A stretch of 64,000 nucleotides of DNA from Bacillota bacterium (lineage in GTDB: Bacteria > Bacillota > Clostridia > Christensenellales > UMGS416). Numbering within the stretch: position 1 is the stretch's first letter; each line of letters starts with the position of its first letter. Shown here piece after piece: positions 59,108 to 64,000 of this stretch. Made by a program: the position numbers and the translations under genes. The notes beneath the pieces are model-generated. The model searched no databases and was not told the DNA's origin. It saw nothing but the letters and a program-made list of their open reading frames with translations. The stretch spans positions 1 through 64,000 of the forward strand of contig JAEWRW010000031.1 in assembly GCA_023398815.1 (NCBI GenBank), given 5' to 3'.

Positions 59108-61573
59108 TTAGTATTTCCCGAACTCTCCCTCCTCCAGGGCGATGCGGGGGCGGGCGGTGGCTTTGGGCAGGGCCTTGGCGCCGTGGGCGGGGGCCCGGCG
59201 GGTGGCGCTGGCCTCACCGCGCAGGCGGAAGTGGCCCACCATCTCCTTCAGGAGCTCGGCCTGGCCGGAGAGTTCCTCGCTGGTGGCGGCACTCTCCTCG
59301 GCGGTGGCGCTGTTGGTCTGCACCACCTGGGCCACCTGCTCGATGCCACGGCTGACCTGGACGGCGGCGGTGGCCTGGGCGTTGCTGGCGCTGGCGATGC
59401 CCGCCACCAGGTCGCTTGCTTCCTGTACGTCGCTCACGATCTTACCGAAGGCCTGGGAGGTTTCGCTGGCCAGGCGGGCGCCGGCCTGCACCCGGTTGAT
59501 GGCGGTCTCGATCATGTCGGTGGTCTCGCGGGCGGCAGCTGCACTGCGGGCGGCAAGGCTGCGCACCTCCTCGGCCACCACGGCAAAGCCCTTGCCCTGC
59601 TGGCCAGCGCGGGCGGCTTCCACCGCAGCGTTTAGGGCTAAGAGGTTGGTCTGGAAGGCGATGTCGTCGATGACCTTGATGATACGGTGGATGTTGGCGG
59701 AGGCCTCGCTGATCTCGTCCATGGCCGTCACCATGGCCTGCATCCGGCCGGTGCCGTCCTGGGCGTCCTGGCGGGCGCTCTTGGTCAGGTGGCTGGCCTG
59801 CTCGGCGTTCACGGCGTTCTGGCGGGTCTGCTCGGCGATGTGGGCGACCGAGGCGTTCAGTTCCTCTATGGCGGCGGCCTGCTCGGTCGCCCCCTGGCTT
59901 AGCGCCTGGCTGCCGTCGCTCACTTGCGAGGTGCCGGCGGCCACCTGCTCGGCGGCGGCGTTCACCCGGCCCATGGCCTCGTTGAGGGAGGCGGTGATGG
60001 CGTTGATCGATTCCTTCACGGCCAGGAAGTCGCCGCGGTAGGCCCGGTCGATGGACACATCCAGGTTACCGGCGGATAGCTCGCCCAGGGCGTTGGAGAT
60101 GTCGTCGATGGTGGAGCGGATGGTGCTTACGCTCTCGTGCAGGTGTTCGCTGATGCGGGCGTAGACCTCGTGGAGCTCTCTGGTTTCTTCGTCGGCGGGG
60201 GCGGGGCTCATGTCGCAGGTCAGGTTGCCGCCAGCCAGGCGCTCCAGGTTTTGCACGAGCTTCGCCACCTCAATCTCCTGGTAGCGGGCACGCTTCTCCT
60301 CGGTGCGCTGGGTCGTCTTGCCCTCGGTGATGTCGGTGGCGATCTCCAGCGCGCCGATGATCTCGCCGTTGCGGTCACGCACCGGTGCGCCGCTGTAGCC
60401 GATGTCCATGGTGTGGTCAGCGGTGGGTCTGCCGATGGTTTCGGCATAATGGGGTTCGCCGGTCTCCACAGCCTTCTGGCAGGCACACAGGTCGGTACCG
60501 CAGTGTTCGGTTTTAAATACCTGGTAGCACTTCATGCCCAGCAGGTCCGCCGGCTGCTTGCCGATGACAGCCGCTGCTGCGGCGTTGGCGTATTGGATGT
60601 CACAGTCCAGGTCTTTGATGACGAACGGGGTGGGGATGCGGTTGAAGTGACCCACCAGCGTCTCTACAATGCCGTTCATTCCCTCAATGATCTGGCGGAA
60701 CGCGCCTTGGTGGGAGTTGGTGTCGGCGCGGGTCAACAATGCGCCGTGTACGGCAGCGTCGGTCAGCTGGTCAGCGTCGGCCAGCAGGGCACGGAAGGCA
60801 TGGATGACCTGCAGGAAGGCGCGTGCCAGCACGCCGGTTTCATCCCGCCGCGTCGTATCCAGCTGCACACTCAGGTCACCGGCGGCAATGCGCTCCGCGG
60901 CAGATACCACCTTGGTGATGGGTTGCACGATGCTACGGGAGACCAGTAGCCCCAGCCCCAGCGCCACCAGCACCGACACCGCCACCACGATGATGAGCAC
61001 CATGCGTGTCGTCTCTGTCGTTTGTTCCAGTGTGGTCAGGCGTTTCTCGCCGTTGGTCACCTTGATGGAGAACAACTCATCCAGGCTGGCATCGGCAGCG
61101 GCGGTCGCGGCCACGGCGTCGCCTTGGAGCAAGGCCAACGCCTCCTGGTTCTTGCCGGCCAGGGCAAGTGCCTCGACTTGGTCGCGCACATTACGGTAGT
61201 TCTGCAGGTTTTCCAGGGCCTTGTCATAGAGGGCGAGGGTTTCTTCCGTGGCGATCGTCGCCTTTACTTTTGTCATCATCTCGTCGATGGTGGCGTCATT
61301 GGCTTGGTAGCTTTCGCTGTAGGATGCCCGGTTATTGACGTCAGGTTCCAACAGCTGGTCGCGCAGGGCAATGCGCATTTCCATGAAGGCCATCCTGGCC
61401 GAGCCCATGTAGCCCTGGGCCATGCCGTAGTTGCGGTAGAGAGTTTCGCTCTGCGTGTAGGTCTGAGAGAGTGTCACGATGCCAAGGGTTCCGGCTACGG
61501 CGGTGATGGCCGCTGCGATGAGAAAGGCGAGGATGAGTCGGGTACCAATCTTCAGGTTGCCCAGCAGCTTCAT
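59108..61573 (-). CDS. Methyl-accepting chemotaxis protein with PAS domain
   Basis: An 821-residue receptor. TM1 (about 12-32), four-helix-bundle sensor (33-185), TM2 (about 190-210), HAMP, a PAS domain (about 290-395; TPFVIKDLDCDIQYANAAAAAVIG), a second HAMP-like segment and a long signalling coiled coil with the hairpin tip EVRSLAARSAAAARETTDMIE. No C-terminal CheR pentapeptide is visible (ends ALEEGEFGKY). ATG 61573 follows GGAGGAAAC. It implies motility or chemosensory signalling; no flagellar or che genes are in the window. Confidence 0.93.
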   Translation of the reverse strand: MKLLGNLKIGTRLILAFLIAAAITAVAGTLGIVTLSQTYTQSETLYRNYGMAQGYMGSARMAFMEMRIALRDQLLEPDVNNRASYSESYQANDATIDEMMTKVKATIATEETLALYDKALENLQNYRNVRDQVEALALAGKNQEALALLQGDAVAATAAADASLDELFSIKVTNGEKRLTTLEQTTETTRMVLIIVVAVSVLVALGLGLLVSRSIVQPITKVVSAAERIAAGDLSVQLDTTRRDETGVLARAFLQVIHAFRALLADADQLTDAAVHGALLTRADTNSHQGAFRQIIEGMNGIVETLVGHFNRIPTPFVIKDLDCDIQYANAAAAAVIGKQPADLLGMKCYQVFKTEHCGTDLCACQKAVETGEPHYAETIGRPTADHTMDIGYSGAPVRDRNGEIIGALEIATDITEGKTTQRTEEKRARYQEIEVAKLVQNLERLAGGNLTCDMSPAPADEETRELHEVYARISEHLHESVSTIRSTIDDISNALGELSAGNLDVSIDRAYRGDFLAVKESINAITASLNEAMGRVNAAAEQVAAGTSQVSDGSQALSQGATEQAAAIEELNASVAHIAEQTRQNAVNAEQASHLTKSARQDAQDGTGRMQAMVTAMDEISEASANIHRIIKVIDDIAFQTNLLALNAAVEAARAGQQGKGFAVVAEEVRSLAARSAAAARETTDMIETAINRVQAGARLASETSQAFGKIVSDVQEASDLVAGIASASNAQATAAVQVSRGIEQVAQVVQTNSATAEESAATSEELSGQAELLKEMVGHFRLRGEASATRRAPAHGAKALPKATARPRIALEEGEFGKY

Positions 61574-61720
61574 ATGTTTCCTCCGTCCTGTGTCCGTGTG
61601 GTGGGCGTTGCCCCAGCGGGAGACACCGACAGGTGTGCGGCAATTTCCACGAGGGACACAGATGCCGTGATCTCCGGTATTGGGGTGCGCACATCATGTA
61701 CGAACGTTCAGTTTTATAGG

Positions 61721-61734
61721 TACCCCATGGGGTA
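61721..61734. promoter_or_regulatory. Operator-like palindrome upstream of uxaC
   Basis: A perfect 14-bp palindrome TACCCCATGGGGTA, 50 bp upstream of the uxaC -35 box. Also two TGAATTGCA direct repeats (61756-61764 and 61781-61789), the second overlapping the -35. Confidence 0.5.
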
Positions 61735-61784
61735 TGGCACTAACAGCCACGCGAATGAATTGCATTAGCACCTTTTTGGTTGAA

Positions 61785-61813
61785 TTGCACCACTCGCCGG
61801 GCAGAGGTATAAT
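61785..61813 (+). promoter_or_regulatory. uxaC promoter
   Basis: TTGCAC (61785-61790), 17 bp, TATAAT (61808-61813), 31 bp before the start codon. Confidence 0.75.
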
Positions 61814-61844
61814 GCCATGGAATGCTGCAAAGGGGGCGCGCGCG

Positions 61845-63245
61845 ATGAAGCCGTTTTTGGATGAGGACTTCCTGTTGGAGAGCGAACCGGCCCGACGGCT
61901 CTACCACGAGGTGGCCGAGGGGCTGCCCATTGTGGACTACCACTGCCACCTCAATCCCCGAGAGATTGCCGAGGACAGGCGGTTTGCCAACCTCGCTGAG
62001 GCGTGGCTCCATGGTGACCACTACAAGTGGCGGGCCATGCGCCTGTGTGGCGTGCCCGAGCGGCTGGTGACCGGCCCGGCGGACGACTACGAGCGCTTCC
62101 TGGCTTGGGCGGAGACGGTGCCCAAGCTCGTGGGCAACCCGCTCTTCCACTGGACGCACCTGGAGCTGAAGCGCTATTTCGGCATCAACGAGGTGCTGAC
62201 CCCGGCCACCGCCGCCGACATCTGGCGGCGGGCCAATGAGGTGCTGGCCCAGCCGGAGATGAGCGCTCGCGGCCTCATCCGGCGCTCGGGGGTCAAGGCC
62301 CTCTGCACCACCGACGACCCGGCCGACACGCTGGAGTGGCACCGGGCCATCGCCGCCGACCCGACGGCCCCCTGCCAGGTGCTGCCGGCCTTCCGCCCCG
62401 ACTGGGCCTTGGGGGTGGAGAAGGCGGACTGGAATGACTATCTCGAGAACCTGGGCCGGGCCGCCGGTCGGGTTATCGGCACCTGGGGCGACCTGCTGGC
62501 CGCGCTGGATGCCCGACTGACGTTCTTCCACGAGGTTGGGTGCCGGCTCTCCGACCATGGCTTCACGGCCCTGCCCTATGTGGCAGCCACCGACGACGAG
62601 GCCGCCGCGGCCTTTGCCAAGGCCCGGGCCGGTGGAGCCCTTACCGACCGGGAGAGGGATGGGTTCAAGACGGTGCTGCTGCGCCACCTGGCCCGGGGCT
62701 ATGCCCAGCGGGGCTGGGCCATGCAGCTGCACATGGGGGCCAGCCGCAACAACAACACACCCAAGTGGCGCGCCCTGGGGCCGGACACCGGCTATGATGC
62801 CGTGGCCGACGCCCCGCTGGCCGACCACCTCTCAGCACTGCTCAACGCCCTGGAGGAGGAAGACGCGCTGCCCCGCACCATCCTCTACACCCTGAACCCC
62901 AAGGACAATGCCGTCATCGCCGCGCTGACCGGTGCCTTCGCGGGGGAGGGCATCCCCGGCAAGGTGCAGTTCGGCTCGGCCTGGTGGTTTGCCGACCACA
63001 AGCCCGGCATGGAGCAGCAGATGACCGACCTGGCGACGATGGGGGTGCTGCGGCTCTTCGTGGGCATGCTCACCGATTCTCGCTCGTTCCTCTCCTACAC
63101 CCGGCATGAGTACTTCCGCCGCATCCTCTGCAACCTGGTGGGCGGCTGGGTGGAGCGGGGCGAGTGCCCCGATGACCCCGCCATCCTGGAGCCGCTCATT
63201 CGTGGCATCTGCCACGAGAACGCCGAAGCCTACTTCCGTTTTTAG
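61845..63245 (+). CDS. uxaC: Glucuronate isomerase UxaC
   Basis: A 466-residue amidohydrolase-fold isomerase converting glucuronate to fructuronate (and galacturonate to tagaturonate). Starts MKPFLDEDFLLESEPARRLY; metal-site motif IVDYHCHLNPREI, then ALCTTDDPADTLEWH, QLHMGASRNNN and the terminal SRSFLSYTRHEYFRRILCN. ATG 61845 follows AGGGGGCG; longer upstream frames cross the promoter. Its product feeds, through mannonate, to UxuA at 50.7 kb. Followed after 9 bp by an MFS gene. Confidence 0.95.
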   Translation: MKPFLDEDFLLESEPARRLYHEVAEGLPIVDYHCHLNPREIAEDRRFANLAEAWLHGDHYKWRAMRLCGVPERLVTGPADDYERFLAWAETVPKLVGNPLFHWTHLELKRYFGINEVLTPATAADIWRRANEVLAQPEMSARGLIRRSGVKALCTTDDPADTLEWHRAIAADPTAPCQVLPAFRPDWALGVEKADWNDYLENLGRAAGRVIGTWGDLLAALDARLTFFHEVGCRLSDHGFTALPYVAATDDEAAAAFAKARAGGALTDRERDGFKTVLLRHLARGYAQRGWAMQLHMGASRNNNTPKWRALGPDTGYDAVADAPLADHLSALLNALEEEDALPRTILYTLNPKDNAVIAALTGAFAGEGIPGKVQFGSAWWFADHKPGMEQQMTDLATMGVLRLFVGMLTDSRSFLSYTRHEYFRRILCNLVGGWVERGECPDDPAILEPLIRGICHENAEAYFRF

Positions 63246-63254
63246 GAGGACCCG

Positions 63255-64000
63255 ATGACCGAGAAAACCCGCCGCCGCGGGGCGTTGGCCCTCATCGCCA
63301 TCGTCTACGCCACCATGCTGATGTTCGGCCTGGTGGAAAACATCAAGAGCGTGGCCTACCCGCTCATCAAGGGGGAGTTTGCCGCCAGCTACAGCGCCCA
63401 GGGTGGTCTGGTGTCGGTGTCTTGGTTTGGCTACGTCATCTTCTGCATGGCGGCGGGGTTCTTCCAGCACCGCTTCGGCGGGCGCAACACGCTGCTGATG
63501 GGCTACGGCCTGGTCGTTGCCGGGGCGGTGGCCACGCTGGCGGCCCCCAGTTTCTGGGCGGTGTCGGCCACGATGGTCATCATCAACATGGGCTTTGGGT
63601 TCTTTGAGGTTGGCACCAACGCCCTGGGTACCCGGCTCTTCACCACCCGCACGGCCCTCATGATGAGCCTGATGCACTTCTTCTATGGGTTTGGGGCCAT
63701 CGTCGGGCCCAAGGCCGCGGGGCTCATGATCGGCACACTGTCCTTCGGCTGGCGGCAGGTGTATCTCGCGATCATCATCCCCCTGGGGTTGCTGTTCCTG
63801 TTCATCCTGACCCAGCGGGGGAGGGAGACCGCCGTGGACGACAAACCGGTGCCTGGCGCTCTCACGTTCTGGGGGGCCTTCCGCACGCCGCTGGTGTGGG
63901 TGTTTGCGCTGGCGCTGGGGTTTATGGAGGTCGTTGAGTTTGGAGCGGCCAACTGGGGCGGCCTGCACCTCAAAGATGTCTACGGCCTGAACCCTGAGAC
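63255..64000 (+). CDS. MFS transporter (partial, runs off the window)
   Basis: The first 248 residues of an MFS permease starting MTEKTRRRGALALIAIVYAT. About seven helices are visible, with GFFQHRFGGRNTLLMGYG at the loop 2-3 position and FGFFEVGTNALGTRLF. ATG 63255 follows AGGAGG, 9 bp after uxaC, so it probably imports a uronate or related sugar acid. The C-terminal half lies beyond the window. Confidence 0.85.
   Translation, partial: MTEKTRRRGALALIAIVYATMLMFGLVENIKSVAYPLIKGEFAASYSAQGGLVSVSWFGYVIFCMAAGFFQHRFGGRNTLLMGYGLVVAGAVATLAAPSFWAVSATMVIINMGFGFFEVGTNALGTRLFTTRTALMMSLMHFFYGFGAIVGPKAAGLMIGTLSFGWRQVYLAIIIPLGLLFLFILTQRGRETAVDDKPVPGALTFWGAFRTPLVWVFALALGFMEVVEFGAANWGGLHLKDVYGLNPE

Overview
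The window is GC-rich (roughly 60-65% by eye) bacterial DNA with AGGAGG-type ribosome sites, short overlapping operons, SigA-type promoters, a CIRCE/HrcA operator, [FeFe]-hydrogenases and several lipoproteins. This points to a fermentative anaerobe of the Bacillota, class Clostridia. Genus cannot be told from the sequence. Several genes and gaps (about 5.6-6.2 kb, 14.5-15.95 kb, 58.6-58.9 kb) are clearly more AT-rich and look acquired.

Layout. 0-10.4 kb: housekeeping and stress genes (DUF5104 lipoprotein, MATE exporter, M29 aminopeptidase, HAD phosphatase, CIRCE-controlled htpG, P-loop kinase, nitrilase-family hydrolase). 10.9-14.4 kb: a heterodimeric ABC exporter. 14.4-16 kb: an AT-rich island. 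16-20.8 kb: a MerR regulator, CPBP protease, TspO-like protein, mutY and a small barrel protein. 21.1-28.9 kb: one long operon with a lipoprotein, MacA/MacB-like efflux genes, an internally deleted glycosyltransferase and an OmpR-type two-component system, preceded by 11-bp-spaced direct repeats that are probably the regulator's own site. 32.6-41.9 kb: the hydrogenase region. A NuoE/NuoF/HydA set (probably NADH- and ferredoxin-linked) is followed, from its own strong promoter, by a small ferredoxin, a PAS-containing sensory-type [FeFe]-hydrogenase, a SpoIIE-type phosphatase and a TnpB-like protein that has lost all three RuvC catalytic residues. 42-50 kb: HAD phosphatase, MFS and ZIP transporters, a Gfo/Idh oxidoreductase, a TIM-barrel-like protein, a mntH stub and a DUF4003 gene. 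50.7-64 kb: a hexuronate module (UxuA, sugar ABC transporter, UxaC, MFS) interleaved with mscS, a degenerate aldo/keto reductase, a degenerate SDR and a chemoreceptor.

Two things stand out. First, the nuclease-dead TnpB-like gene is the last gene of a putative H2-sensing operon, which suggests a domesticated, possibly RNA-guided regulator. Second, nine intergenic loci carry a roughly 200-270 bp multi-hairpin element, always in the same orientation downstream of a gene and often directly against its stop codon. Hairpin loops and linkers are conserved while stems differ by compensatory changes, so it looks like a structured RNA or palindromic 3'-end repeat family. Smaller modules (a hairpin cassette, a three-way junction and a 140-nt nested hairpin) accompany it. 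I did not recognise any of these as a named family.
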